A stretch of DNA of 64,000 nucleotides from contig CP179201.1 of NCBI GenBank assembly GCA_051201605.1, positions 1,364,001 to 1,428,000 on the forward strand. Reading direction: 5' to 3'. Origin of the DNA: CABZJG01 sp902512685 (lineage in GTDB: Bacteria; Pseudomonadota; Alphaproteobacteria; Rhodobacterales; Rhodobacteraceae). Below are positions 29,525 to 38,636 of the stretch, piece by piece; the first letter of the stretch is position 1, and the number at the start of each line of letters is the position of its first letter. The position numbers were made by a program, and so were the translations under genes. The notes under the pieces are model-generated. The model saw only the letters and a program-made list of their open reading frames with translations, made no database searches and was not told the DNA's origin.

Positions 29525-32065
29525 GTGCAGAAAGATCAGTCAGATATAACGCTGGTAACCCCGAACGCACCAATTTCCGCCCCGACACACGGGGGGAGGG
29601 CCAAGTGTTTGCAACGTTTGGTACGGCTTGAATTGCCTGTCCCAAAGACAGTTGCCCTATCCTTTGATGTGGTTCACGGTATCGCGGCCAATCAAATGCC
29701 TGATATTGGGCAGATTTTGGACCATTTTGATCCAGATGCCTTATTATGTGTTCGGCCTTCTTCAGAAAGTATTGACTGGGGTGGACCAAAGGCAATTCTA
29801 AACATTGGTATGAACCAAGCGCGGTTTTCGGCGCTGTCCGAAACTCTTGGTACAGAGGCTGCGGCGAAAGTCTATTATTGGTTTATACAAGCCTATTCCA
29901 TTCATGTGGCGCGACTGGACCCAGAAATATTTGATCACATCCAAGGTCAGGGGCAGGCGGCGCTAGAAGCCGCACTGCGCGCCTATGAAGAAGAAACAGA
30001 AGAAGTTTTCCCACAGGCACGTTCGGTGCAGCTGGCAGAAGTATTGCGCTCTATGGCGCGGGCCTGGGGAGGGACAACCGCCAGGTTGTTGCGGCAGGCC
30101 AAAGGCGCGCCGGTTGATGCTGGCTTAGGACTTGTTGTCCAAAAAATGGCCTTTGGCGTGGGACGCGGTGAGTGTGGCTCTGGTGTTCTGCAATTGGTTG
30201 ATAGCGATACAGGCCAGCCAAATGTGGTTGGACGATATCGCCGCCAAAGTCAGGGACGATACGGATTGAGTGATAATGATGGTGTGATGTATTTGACCCG
30301 CGATAAGCGCGGTCCGTCGCTAGAAGAAGCCGTACCAGATATCCTTAAAACTCTGCAGGAGCAGGCAACACTTATGCGTCAGCGTCTACGCGAAGAAATG
30401 CAAATTGAATTTACCATTGAAGATGGAAATCTGCATATTCTTGATGGAATTCGCGCACCTCGTCGGGCCTCGGCAGCATTGAGGATTGCTGTCTCTTTAG
30501 CAAAAAGTGGTGTGATTTCAAAACAAGAGGCTTTGCTGCGAATAGAACCTCGCTCTTTGGGTGAATTGTTGCACAGGCAGGTGCATCCAGATGCAAACCG
30601 GGATGTTTTGGCGCAAGCCGTTGCAGCCAGCCCTGGGGCCGCAACCGGCCAGATTGTCTTTAGCGCCGAGGCCGCTCAGGCAAGCGCTGCACGCAGCGAG
30701 GCTTGTGTTCTGGTACGCCGAGAAACCAGCCCCGAAGATATTCGCGGTATGCATGCAGCCTCTGCGGTTTTGACGGAGCGCGGTGGAATGACAAGCCACG
30801 CTGCTGTGATTGGTCGTGGCTTGGGACTCCCTTGCGTTGTCGGTGCATCCTCCATTCGTTTTCAGATAAGAAAAAAGCAACTGGTAACCCCAGATGGCAG
30901 AATCTTCCGAGAAGGCGATATACTAACTATCGATGGCAGCAATGGTCAGATACTCGCTGGTGATCCACCGATGGTCGAGGCTGTGCTTGATGATGCATTT
31001 CAATCCCTAATGGGTTGGGCCGATGAGGTTAGCGATATTGCTGTGAGGGCCAACGCAGATACGCCGACAGACGCCCAGACAGCGCGCAATTTTAACGCCC
31101 ATGGCATCGGATTATGCCGGACCGAGCATATGTTCTTTGAAGCGGATCGCCTAACAGTAATGCGCGAGATGATTTTTGCAAATGATAGCAATGAGCGCCG
31201 GGCCGTTTTGGACAGGTTATTGCCCATGCAGCGGGAGGATTTCATTAAACTTTTCGAGATCATGCAAGGCTTGCCAGTCTGCATTCGCTTGTTTGATCCG
31301 CCACTTCACGAATTTTTACCCACGGATCGGGCAGGCCTTCGCGATTTGGCCGAGGCTTTGGATTTGCCAATGTCTGATGTAACACGGCGGGTAGAGGCAA
31401 TGGGCGAATATAATCCAATGTTGGGTCTGCGTGGTGTGCGTTTGGGTATTACAGTGCCTGAAATTTATGAAATGCAGGCGCAAGCCATATTTGAAGCCAC
31501 CATTGAATCTAAAAATGCCCAAGCGCCGGTGGTGCCCGAGATTATGATCCCCTTGGTAAGTGCCAAGCGAGAAGTCGAATTGGTGAAATCACGTATTGAA
31601 GCTGTTGCCGCAGCAGTGCGTACAAACACAGGTGTGGATTTTGATTATAAATTGGGTGTTATGGTTGAAACCCCGCGTGCAGCACTTAGGGCCAATGAGA
31701 TTGCGATCAACTCTGCCTTTTTAAGCTTTGGAACAAATGACCTCACTCAAATGACCTATGGTTTGTCCAGAGATGATGCCGGCCGATTTATGTCTACGTA
31801 TGTTCAACAAGGTGTTTTCCCAGAGGATCCTTTCCACACTTTGGATGTTGAAGGGGTTGGTGAATTATTACGAGTGGGGGCCGAGCGTGCTCGCGTGTCT
31901 AACCCTGAGGTTGTAATTTCAATTTGTGGGGAACATGGCGGTAGCCCTGAATCTATCGCATTTTGCCGTGATCATGGCTTTGATTATGTATCTTGTTCAC
32001 CTTTTCGTGTTCCAGTGGCGCGTCTTGCAGCAGCGCAGCTTGCAATCTTGGATCAGACAACTTAA
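29525..32065 (+). CDS. Divergent pyruvate phosphate dikinase-like protein
   Basis: 846 residues. The swivelling phosphohistidine domain (TERGGMTSHAAVIGRGLGLP) and the C-terminal PEP/pyruvate barrel (GLCRTEHMFF, RLFDPPLHEFLP, GLRGVRLG, FGTNDLTQMTYGLSRDD, SICGEHGGSPESIAFC) are well kept and PPDK-like. The N-terminal ATP-grasp half is not: the usual SVRSGA-x-x-SMPGMMDT loop reads VRPSSESIDWGGPKA, and the LQTR motif reads LDGIRAPRR. It may have altered nucleotide use or a regulatory role. GTG 29525. It follows glyS by 80 nt in the same direction. Classical PPDK would convert pyruvate, ATP and Pi to PEP. Confidence 0.75.
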   Translation: MQKDQSDITLVTPNAPISAPTHGGRAKCLQRLVRLELPVPKTVALSFDVVHGIAANQMPDIGQILDHFDPDALLCVRPSSESIDWGGPKAILNIGMNQARFSALSETLGTEAAAKVYYWFIQAYSIHVARLDPEIFDHIQGQGQAALEAALRAYEEETEEVFPQARSVQLAEVLRSMARAWGGTTARLLRQAKGAPVDAGLGLVVQKMAFGVGRGECGSGVLQLVDSDTGQPNVVGRYRRQSQGRYGLSDNDGVMYLTRDKRGPSLEEAVPDILKTLQEQATLMRQRLREEMQIEFTIEDGNLHILDGIRAPRRASAALRIAVSLAKSGVISKQEALLRIEPRSLGELLHRQVHPDANRDVLAQAVAASPGAATGQIVFSAEAAQASAARSEACVLVRRETSPEDIRGMHAASAVLTERGGMTSHAAVIGRGLGLPCVVGASSIRFQIRKKQLVTPDGRIFREGDILTIDGSNGQILAGDPPMVEAVLDDAFQSLMGWADEVSDIAVRANADTPTDAQTARNFNAHGIGLCRTEHMFFEADRLTVMREMIFANDSNERRAVLDRLLPMQREDFIKLFEIMQGLPVCIRLFDPPLHEFLPTDRAGLRDLAEALDLPMSDVTRRVEAMGEYNPMLGLRGVRLGITVPEIYEMQAQAIFEATIESKNAQAPVVPEIMIPLVSAKREVELVKSRIEAVAAAVRTNTGVDFDYKLGVMVETPRAALRANEIAINSAFLSFGTNDLTQMTYGLSRDDAGRFMSTYVQQGVFPEDPFHTLDVEGVGELLRVGAERARVSNPEVVISICGEHGGSPESIAFCRDHGFDYVSCSPFRVPVARLAAAQLAILDQTT

Positions 32066-32178
32066 ATGCCCCCAAAGCGACTCGAGTCGAGCATTCATTG
32101 GCGGCTGAATCTAGCAAAATAAAGGCGCCAAGGGCCGTTCTCATACTGGAGTCGATTGGGTCAAAAAGGTGAAAAGCA

Positions 32179-32814
32179 GTGATACTCCGACTATTTATTT
32201 TGGTCCTCATAACCTTAGGGAGTGTATCATCGGTTCACGCCGATGTTCCAGATACCTCAATTTCCAACACGATTGCTTTGGATAAAAAATTCAGATCTTC
32301 TCTGTCCCATTGGAAATTAGAAACGCTGATGCGCGCGTCAGAAGGTGGCAATGAAAATCTTTATACCATTAATTATTTAGCAGCTCTGCCCGCGCTTAAA
32401 GGCGGAAAACAGTGGGCATGTTTGGCTGAGGCGCTTTATTTTGAAGCTCGGGGGGAAGAAATCAAGGGGCAATTTGCGGTTGCGGAAGTGATCCTGAACC
32501 GGGTTGATAGTGCTTCTTTTCCATCCTCTCCTTGCGGTGTGGTGCATCAGGGTACTGGACGACGTTTTGCGTGCCAATTCACCTATGATTGTGATGGTCG
32601 TGCTGAGGTCATTCGTGACCAAAAGGCCTATATTCAAGTTGGCAAAGTTGCTCAGATAATGCTTGAAGGGGCGCCGCGCCGCTTAACCAAGGGTGCGCTT
32701 TATTATCACACCAAATCAGTCAATCCGAAATGGGCCCGAAGTTTTTCCAAAACAGTGACGATTGGCAGTCATTATTTTTATGTACCACCGCAAAAAATTG
32801 CCAAAAATAACTGA
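32179..32814 (+). CDS. SleB-type cell wall hydrolase, secreted
   Basis: 211 residues with a Sec signal (MILRLFILVLITLGSVSSVHA) and a C-terminal Hydrolase_2/SleB domain: LAEALYFEARGEEIKGQFAVAEVILNRV carries the catalytic glutamate, followed by SPCGVVHQGTGRRFACQFTYDCDG and YYHTKSVNPKWARS. The family cleaves peptidoglycan glycan strands. GTG 32179 follows AAGGTG. It stands alone, 113 nt after the PPDK-like gene. Full length for non-sporulating proteobacterial members. Confidence 0.88.
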   Translation: MILRLFILVLITLGSVSSVHADVPDTSISNTIALDKKFRSSLSHWKLETLMRASEGGNENLYTINYLAALPALKGGKQWACLAEALYFEARGEEIKGQFAVAEVILNRVDSASFPSSPCGVVHQGTGRRFACQFTYDCDGRAEVIRDQKAYIQVGKVAQIMLEGAPRRLTKGALYYHTKSVNPKWARSFSKTVTIGSHYFYVPPQKIAKNN

Positions 32815-32922
32815 ATAAGGCACTGTGTGACGTAGTTGATGTTCTGGATGACGCGCTTGATCGACGCAGGCTCGAAGTTTTTGCCTATGACTGGTGAATG
32901 AAACAATCTTGGGTTTGGTATT

Positions 32923-33855
32923 ATGACCAATGAAATTCGGCTCGCTTTTGCCCACCCCTCAGAACGGTCAGAGGCAAGCTCGACAAAGGTTCTGGATAGA
33001 ATTTCCTTGCGTGATCACGTAGTCGAAGTTGAAATTGGGGCATTTCAAACAGAGCGTGGGACCACTCAACGCATCTGCTTTAATGTGGTCGTAGAAGTAA
33101 AACCTGCCAGTCAGACTACAGATGACGTAGATCGCATTTTATCCTATGATAAAGTGACAGATGCCATTTCCTATGAATTAGAGCTTGAGCGCTTGAATTT
33201 GCTGGAAACACTGGCCGACCGCGTGGCCGAAAGAATATTGCTAGAACCTCAGGCCGTGCGGGTTTTTGTCCGGATAGAAAAATTGGATCGTGGACCTGGC
33301 GCATTGGGCGTTGAAATTGTTCGAGATCGTCAGGATATTGAGCAACTGGTAGAGCCGGATGCCGCAGATAAATTGCACCCGCGTTTGGTTTATCTGTCAA
33401 ATTCGGCCATTGCCAGTGAACACTTAACTGGGTGGCTGGACAGCCTGAGCGCCTCACATGTTCCGGCAATTCTATGCGTTGGTTTGCCACTGGAAACTGC
33501 GCCAGGGGTTGCTAATTCTGCTGTTGCCCGGCGCATTTCTCTTTTGGCAATCGAACAAAATGCTTGGGTATTGGCCGCACGGGATAGCCGCTGTGTTGTT
33601 GTGGCCTCGAAAACTGAATTGGACTGGTCGATAAAGAATGGAATGATCAGCGTATGGGCACCCTCAAAAATGGTATTGGATGCCACCCATCCTCCACAGG
33701 CTGCAACCAGTGACGGGGTCGGGTTGGCGAAGTGGCTTGCTGAGATTCTAGAGGTGCAGGATATGGTGTTTGTTGGTGAAGAGTTCTTGGAAGAAATACA
33801 CCCTGAAGGTCGGGTTCAAGCCATAGAACCATCCCTTTTGCAAAGCTTGAAGTAG
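32923..33855 (+). CDS. folB: Dihydroneopterin aldolase with extra C-terminal domain
   Basis: 310 residues. The N-terminal 130 or so are FolB-like: DRISLRDHVVEVEIGAFQTERG, YDKVTDAISYELE and the conserved ETLADRVAERIL, the fold that converts dihydroneopterin to hydroxymethyl-dihydropterin. The C-terminal 170 residues (LHPRLVYLSNSAIASEHLTGWL onward, TELDWSIKNGMISVW) match no domain I know; FolB alone is about 120 residues, so this is a fusion. First of folB-folP-glmM; 25 nt to folP. The extra part could be a regulatory or partner-binding domain. Confidence 0.8.
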   Translation: MTNEIRLAFAHPSERSEASSTKVLDRISLRDHVVEVEIGAFQTERGTTQRICFNVVVEVKPASQTTDDVDRILSYDKVTDAISYELELERLNLLETLADRVAERILLEPQAVRVFVRIEKLDRGPGALGVEIVRDRQDIEQLVEPDAADKLHPRLVYLSNSAIASEHLTGWLDSLSASHVPAILCVGLPLETAPGVANSAVARRISLLAIEQNAWVLAARDSRCVVVASKTELDWSIKNGMISVWAPSKMVLDATHPPQAATSDGVGLAKWLAEILEVQDMVFVGEEFLEEIHPEGRVQAIEPSLLQSLK

Positions 33856-33880
33856 GGCAAATTTTAACCCAGGCTGAAGT

Positions 33881-34900
33881 ATGGAAAACTATTATAGACC
33901 GATCCTATCAACCGGCCCAATGCGGCCCGAACAAGCATATCGTTTTGCCGGCGGCCAATTATGGTTTTCTTATGCTGAGAAATTAAACCGCAACGCGCCT
34001 GCTTTGGTTGTTCCCGCAAAAGACGTGCCTGAGGATTGGCTTGAAACTTGGGTCCGTCCAAGGACACCAATCCTGGGCATGTCTTTTGAGATGCCAAAAG
34101 TAATGGGAATCATAAATATTACGCCTGATAGCTTTTCAGATGGCGGACGGTTTGCCAAAAGCGATATCGCTGTTAATGAAGCCCATGAAATGGCCAAAGC
34201 TGGTGTGGACATGATCGATATTGGCGGCGAATCTACGCGACCAGGCGCCAAATTGATTGCCAGTACTATTGAAATAGCCCGAACTGCGTCGGTGATTGAA
34301 CAGATATCGCAGAGCTTATCCATACCCATATCGATTGACACTCGTAAGGCCGCGGTTGCAAAAGCGGCAGTTTCGGCCGGGGCTGGCTTGGTCAATGATG
34401 TCTCGGGGTTTACGTATGATGACGCACTTATGGGGTTTTGTGCATCTGCAAAATTGCCGGTCTGTGTGATGCATTCAAAAGGGGATCCCACAACTATGCA
34501 GGATCAGCCAAAGTATGCAGATGTTTTGCTGGATATATATGATTTTTTGTGCTCACAGATTGAAAAACTAATCGCAGCAGGCATTTCCAAGGATGTAATT
34601 ATTGTGGATCCCGGCATCGGCTTTGGAAAATCAATACAACATAATTTAACTTTACTGAACAAAATCAGTATTTTTCACGGGTTGGGCGTGCCGATATTGC
34701 TTGGGGCGTCGCGAAAAGGGTTTATTGGCAAGCTGAGCGGCGAACATGACGCACAAAACCGTGTTGGGGGATCTATTGCGGCGGCCTTGACGGCGGTGTC
34801 TCAAGGGGTGCAAATAGTCAGAGTGCATGACGTGGAACAAACGCGTCAGGCGTTGGCAGTATGGCAGTCTATTACATTAGGATCATTTGATGGCGCGTAA
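33881..34900 (+). CDS. folP: Dihydropteroate synthase
   Basis: Condenses hydroxymethyl-dihydropterin pyrophosphate with p-aminobenzoate in folate synthesis; the sulfonamide target. 339 residues, longer than the usual 280 by an N-terminal stretch of about 70. Motifs: VMGIINITPDSFSDGG, GGESTRPGAK, SIDTRKAAVAKAA, VDPGIGFGKS and GASRKGFIG. It overlaps glmM by 11 nt at its 3' end, so the two are translationally linked, an arrangement common in proteobacteria (folP-glmM). Confidence 0.96.
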   Translation: MENYYRPILSTGPMRPEQAYRFAGGQLWFSYAEKLNRNAPALVVPAKDVPEDWLETWVRPRTPILGMSFEMPKVMGIINITPDSFSDGGRFAKSDIAVNEAHEMAKAGVDMIDIGGESTRPGAKLIASTIEIARTASVIEQISQSLSIPISIDTRKAAVAKAAVSAGAGLVNDVSGFTYDDALMGFCASAKLPVCVMHSKGDPTTMQDQPKYADVLLDIYDFLCSQIEKLIAAGISKDVIIVDPGIGFGKSIQHNLTLLNKISIFHGLGVPILLGASRKGFIGKLSGEHDAQNRVGGSIAAALTAVSQGVQIVRVHDVEQTRQALAVWQSITLGSFDGA

Positions 34901-36242
34901 ATATTTTGGAACTGACGGCGTCAGAGGGCGCGCGAACCAATATCCGATGACGGCAGAGATTGCTTTGCGCATTGGTGCAGCCGCTGGGCAATATTTTCGC
35001 AATGATGACACGAAAGTACACCGCGTGGTGATCGGCAAAGACACGCGGCTGTCGGGCTATATGTTTGAAAACGCACTAACTGCGGGCTTAACCTCTGCTG
35101 GGATGAATGTGCTGTTGCTTGGACCTGTGCCGACACCTGCGGTCGGTTTGCTCACTCCGTCGATGCGTGCGGATTTGGGGATCATGATTTCAGCCAGCCA
35201 CAATCCGCATGAAGACAATGGGATTAAGTTTTTTGGCCCTGATGGCTTTAAGCTTTCAGATCATGTGGAAGCCGAAATCGAGCTGCTGATTGAAAATGGT
35301 GTCGCGCCAGCGCCGGTAGAGGCTATCGGGCGTGCCCAGCGTATTGATGATGGTTTGTTCCGCTATGTCGAACGTGTCAAATCCTCTTTTCCCAATGGGA
35401 TGCGACTGGATGGGATGAAGGTGGTGATCGACTGTGCAAATGGGGCCGCCTATCGCGCTGCGCCTGAGGTTCTATGGGAATTAGGCGCCGAAGTGATTGC
35501 GGTTGGTATATCGCCTAATGGCATAAATATAAACGATAAATGTGGATCAACTGCCCCCCAAGCTGCGGCTGAAACAGTTGTCAGCCATGGCGCGGATGTA
35601 GGCATTTGCCTCGATGGTGATGCCGACCGCGTTATTATTATTGATGAAACCGGCGCGGTGGCAGACGGGGATCAGTTGATGGCGTTGATGGCCACGCGCT
35701 TGGCCAGCAATAGGCAGTTGCGCGGCGATACATTGGTCAGCACGGTGATGTCTAACCTTGGTCTTGAGCGCTACCTAGGCGAGCATGGGATCGCTTTGGA
35801 GCGCACTGCTGTAGGGGACAGATATGTGGTTGAGCGGATGCGTGAGGGCGGCTTTAACCTCGGTGGTGAACAATCTGGCCATATCGTTATGAGCGATTAT
35901 TCTACAACTGGTGATGGGTTGATGGCGGGCCTGCAGTTTCTGGCTGAGATTGTTCGCACGGGCACCCCTGCCAGCCAGTTAACCAACGTGTTTGACCCAG
36001 TGCCGCAACTTTTAAAGAATGTGCGCTTTACACCGTCAGAGGATCCTTTGAATGCGCCCAAAGTGCAGCAGGAAATCAGTGCGGCAGAGGCTGCGCTGGG
36101 CGATACCGGCCGTTTGCTGATCCGCAAATCCGGCACCGAGCCGCTGATCAGGGTCATGGCCGAATGTGAAGATCAAGCGCTGCTCATTGAAACGGTCGAC
36201 AGTATCTGCGCAGCTGTTGAAAACGCAAGCGCTGCGGCCTAA
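34890..36242 (+). CDS. glmM: Phosphoglucosamine mutase
   Basis: Converts glucosamine-6-phosphate to glucosamine-1-phosphate for UDP-GlcNAc, hence peptidoglycan and lipid A. 450 residues. Motifs: MARKYFGTDGVRGRAN at the start, phosphoserine loop ISASHNPHEDNGIKFFG, metal loop CLDGDADRVI, sugar loop GGEQSGHIVM and phosphate-binding RKSGTEPLIRVMAE. ATG 34890 is taken; a TTG one codon earlier is also open. Last gene of the folate/cell-wall cluster. Confidence 0.97.
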   Translation: MARKYFGTDGVRGRANQYPMTAEIALRIGAAAGQYFRNDDTKVHRVVIGKDTRLSGYMFENALTAGLTSAGMNVLLLGPVPTPAVGLLTPSMRADLGIMISASHNPHEDNGIKFFGPDGFKLSDHVEAEIELLIENGVAPAPVEAIGRAQRIDDGLFRYVERVKSSFPNGMRLDGMKVVIDCANGAAYRAAPEVLWELGAEVIAVGISPNGININDKCGSTAPQAAAETVVSHGADVGICLDGDADRVIIIDETGAVADGDQLMALMATRLASNRQLRGDTLVSTVMSNLGLERYLGEHGIALERTAVGDRYVVERMREGGFNLGGEQSGHIVMSDYSTTGDGLMAGLQFLAEIVRTGTPASQLTNVFDPVPQLLKNVRFTPSEDPLNAPKVQQEISAAEAALGDTGRLLIRKSGTEPLIRVMAECEDQALLIETVDSICAAVENASAAA

Positions 36243-36419
36243 CCCGTTTCTTGCCCCTCTGTCAAAAGACACTATCAAGCGAATTTCTTAAAAAACCTGA
36301 CTGATATTTCGATTAGATAGCTGCCCCTAAATCCACCCAAAACCGGCATCGGTTTTGCGTCGGTATCGCGGCTGTATTGCGGGGGTGCCAAAAAAAGGCC
36401 TGCAGGGGTAATAAATTTG

Positions 36420-36465
36420 GTAAAAAAGCAACCCGGACCCACAGCCATAGCGCAGGTCCGGGAAA
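36420..36465 (-). terminator. Intrinsic terminator of ilvC
   Basis: Perfect 8-bp stem CCCGGACC (36432-36439) with GGTCCGGG (36455-36462), 15-nt loop, followed on the minus strand by TTGCTTTTTTA. It starts about 15 nt after the ilvC stop. Confidence 0.8.
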
Positions 36466-36477
36466 GGCGTTTAAAAA

Positions 36478-37500
36478 TTAGTTCTTTGCTTTGTCGACCA
36501 TTTTGCCGGCAGAAATCCACGGCATCATGCCGCGCAGCTTTTCGCCAATTTCTTCGATCTGATGGGCGTCATTCATCCGCCGCGTGCCTTTAAAGAACGG
36601 CTGTCCAACGGCATTTTCTAGCATGAAGTCACGCACAAACTTACCGGTTTGGATATCACTTAGAACAGCCTTCATCTTGGCTTTGGTCTCATCATAGGGC
36701 AAAATACGTGGTCCGCTGACATATTCGCCATATTCAGCAGTGTTTGAGATCGAGTAATTCATGTTGGCAATGCCGCCCTCATAAATCAAATCAACGATCA
36801 ACTTGACCTCATGCAGACATTCGAAATAGGCCATTTCGGGCGCATAGCCGGCCTCGACCAGAGTTTCAAAGCCCATGCGGATCAATTCAACCAAACCGCC
36901 GCATAAAACCGCCTGTTCACCAAAGAGGTCAGTTTCGCATTCCTCACGGAAATTGGTTTCAATAATGCCAGAGCGTCCGCCGCCAATAGCCGAGCAGTAG
37001 CTCAGGCCGACCTCAAGCGCTTTTCCCGAGGCATCATTGTCAACCGCCACCAAACAGGGAACGCCGCCGCCTTTGACATATTCACCACGCACCGTGTGGC
37101 CCGGACCTTTGGGCGCCATCATGATCACATCGACGCCTTCTTTTGGGTCAATCAATCCGAAGTGAACGTTCAAACCATGGGCAAATGCAATCGCTGCGCC
37201 TTCGCGGATGTTGTCATGCACATATTTTTTATAGGTTTCGGCCTGCAATTCGTCGGGCATTGTGAACATGATCAGGTCGCACCAGGCCGCTGCTTCGGCA
37301 ATGCCCATCACCTCAAGGCCTTCGCCTTGGGCTTTTTGCGCCGAGGCAGAGCCTTCGCGCAGCGCCACCACAAGATTTTTAGCGCCGCTGTCGCGCAGGT
37401 TTAGCGCATGGGCGTGGCCCTGTGATCCATAGCCTAGAATTGCCACTTTTTTGTCTTTGATCAGATTAATATCGCAATCGCGATCGTAATAAACTCGCAT
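36478..37500 (-). CDS. ilvC: Ketol-acid reductoisomerase
   Basis: NADPH- and Mg-dependent class I enzyme of valine and isoleucine synthesis: acetolactate to dihydroxyisovalerate. 340 residues, usual length. Nucleotide loop LGYGSQGHAHALNLRDSG, metal and catalytic region MMAPKGPGHTVRGEYVKGGGVP, DLFGEQAVLCGG and ECLHEVKLIVDLIYEGG. ATG 37500 follows AAGGTG. It diverges from two Lrp/AsnC genes across 130 bp of AT-rich DNA, so these may regulate it. A strong terminator follows. Confidence 0.98.
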   Translation of the reverse strand: MRVYYDRDCDINLIKDKKVAILGYGSQGHAHALNLRDSGAKNLVVALREGSASAQKAQGEGLEVMGIAEAAAWCDLIMFTMPDELQAETYKKYVHDNIREGAAIAFAHGLNVHFGLIDPKEGVDVIMMAPKGPGHTVRGEYVKGGGVPCLVAVDNDASGKALEVGLSYCSAIGGGRSGIIETNFREECETDLFGEQAVLCGGLVELIRMGFETLVEAGYAPEMAYFECLHEVKLIVDLIYEGGIANMNYSISNTAEYGEYVSGPRILPYDETKAKMKAVLSDIQTGKFVRDFMLENAVGQPFFKGTRRMNDAHQIEEIGEKLRGMMPWISAGKMVDKAKN

Positions 37501-37597
37501 ATCAGCACCTTTGTGGGTTAAGAGATATTAAAAATATAGAGAAAAATGGCGAATATAGGTTTCTAAATTCAGATAAAATTGCAATAAGAGAAAGAAA

Positions 37598-37611
37598 ATA
37601 TTCGTAAATAT
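37598..37611. promoter_or_regulatory. AT-rich inverted repeat, possible Lrp-type operator
   Basis: ATATT-CGTA-AATAT lies 20 bp before the first Lrp/AsnC gene in the ilvC divergent region, which is strongly A/T-rich. Lrp/AsnC proteins favour such weak palindromes and commonly control their own genes. Suggestive only. Confidence 0.35.
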
Positions 37612-37630
37612 CGTAATATAGGAAAAAATC

Positions 37631-38086
37631 ATGCTTGATGATCTTGACCGGCGGCTGTTGCGGCGATTGCAAACAAATCCTGCGATGCCGGTGGCCGAGC
37701 TGTGCGATGCAGTGGGCAGCACGGCGGCGGTAACCTCGCGCCGCTTGGCACGGTTGCGCGCAGACCGGATAATTTTGGGCAAAGAGGCCATTATAGATTG
37801 GTCCAAATTAGGCTATAATGTCGAGGTGTCCTTGCGCGTCGGGCTGGATAAAACCCAAAGCCGGGCGTTTGATGATTTTATCGCTGCAGCGCGTGAGGTG
37901 CCTGAAGTGATCGAAATTCAAACCTTTCTGGGCCGCGTGGATGTGCGGCTGTCGGTGATTGCCAAAGACATGACCCAATACCAACAGATTTACCGAGCGC
38001 GTATTCTGACGTTGCCGCATATCGCGGATATCGAAGCATTGATGCAGGTGGCGCGGATCAAGTCGGATGAGGTTCTGCCGGTATGA
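37631..38086 (+). CDS. Lrp/AsnC-family regulator (first of pair)
   Basis: 151-residue transcription factor: an N-terminal winged helix-turn-helix (LDDLDRRLLRRLQTNPAMPVAELCDAVG, VTSRRLARLRADRII) and a C-terminal RAM/AsnC ligand domain with VSLRVGL and GRVDVRLSVIAKDM. It probably senses an amino acid. Divergent from ilvC. Its last codons overlap the start of the second regulator (ATGA), so they are translated together and may form heteromers. Effector unknown. Confidence 0.88.
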   Translation: MLDDLDRRLLRRLQTNPAMPVAELCDAVGSTAAVTSRRLARLRADRIILGKEAIIDWSKLGYNVEVSLRVGLDKTQSRAFDDFIAAAREVPEVIEIQTFLGRVDVRLSVIAKDMTQYQQIYRARILTLPHIADIEALMQVARIKSDEVLPV

Positions 38087-38538
38087 GCGGCTTTGATGCA
38101 ACCGATCATGCGCTTTTGCGGCATCTTGCGGGTGATGCAGATCAATCAGCAGCCGCCCTCGCGCAGCTTATGGGAATGTCGCAGCCCGCTGTGTGGCGCC
38201 GGCTGCGCCGGCTTGAACAAAGCAGCGTTCTTAAAGGTCAGCGGCTGGTGCTTGACCGTGAAAAGCTCGGCTTTGGGGTGACTGTTTTTCTGGGCATTAA
38301 GCTGTCGGGAAAAGGCGGCATGCTGCTGGAAGACTTTGAGCGCGCAGTGACTGCCATCCCCGAGGTGCAAACCGTTGAGCATGTTCTGGGAATGTATGAT
38401 TACCGCTTGCGGGTGGTGGCGCGTGATATTGCCGATTTTGAACGGATTTTGCGCCGCCGGATTATGGCCTTGCCCGGGGCTGGCGATGTCGAGGCCAATG
38501 TGCTGCTGAGCGAAGAGCGCCGGCCTGGGCCGCTTTAA
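38083..38538 (+). CDS. Lrp/AsnC-family regulator (second of pair)
   Basis: 151 residues, same layout as its neighbour: HTH in DHALLRHLAGDADQSAAALAQLMGMSQPAVWRRLRRLEQ and a RAM domain with TVFLGIKLSGKG, LGMYDYRLRVVARD. It differs clearly from the first gene, so it is not a recent duplicate. Starts in the ATGA overlap. Paired Lrp/AsnC genes of this size can act as a complex. Ends 98 nt before the aminotransferase. Confidence 0.87.
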   Translation: MSGFDATDHALLRHLAGDADQSAAALAQLMGMSQPAVWRRLRRLEQSSVLKGQRLVLDREKLGFGVTVFLGIKLSGKGGMLLEDFERAVTAIPEVQTVEHVLGMYDYRLRVVARDIADFERILRRRIMALPGAGDVEANVLLSEERRPGPL

Positions 38539-38636
38539 CTTTAAATGGGCGGTTTTCGACGCACCTGTGTCGAAATAGACTTTGCCTTTGCAGGGTGGCT
38601 GAATTACTTGTGAATAAATATTAGGAGAGTGAACAG

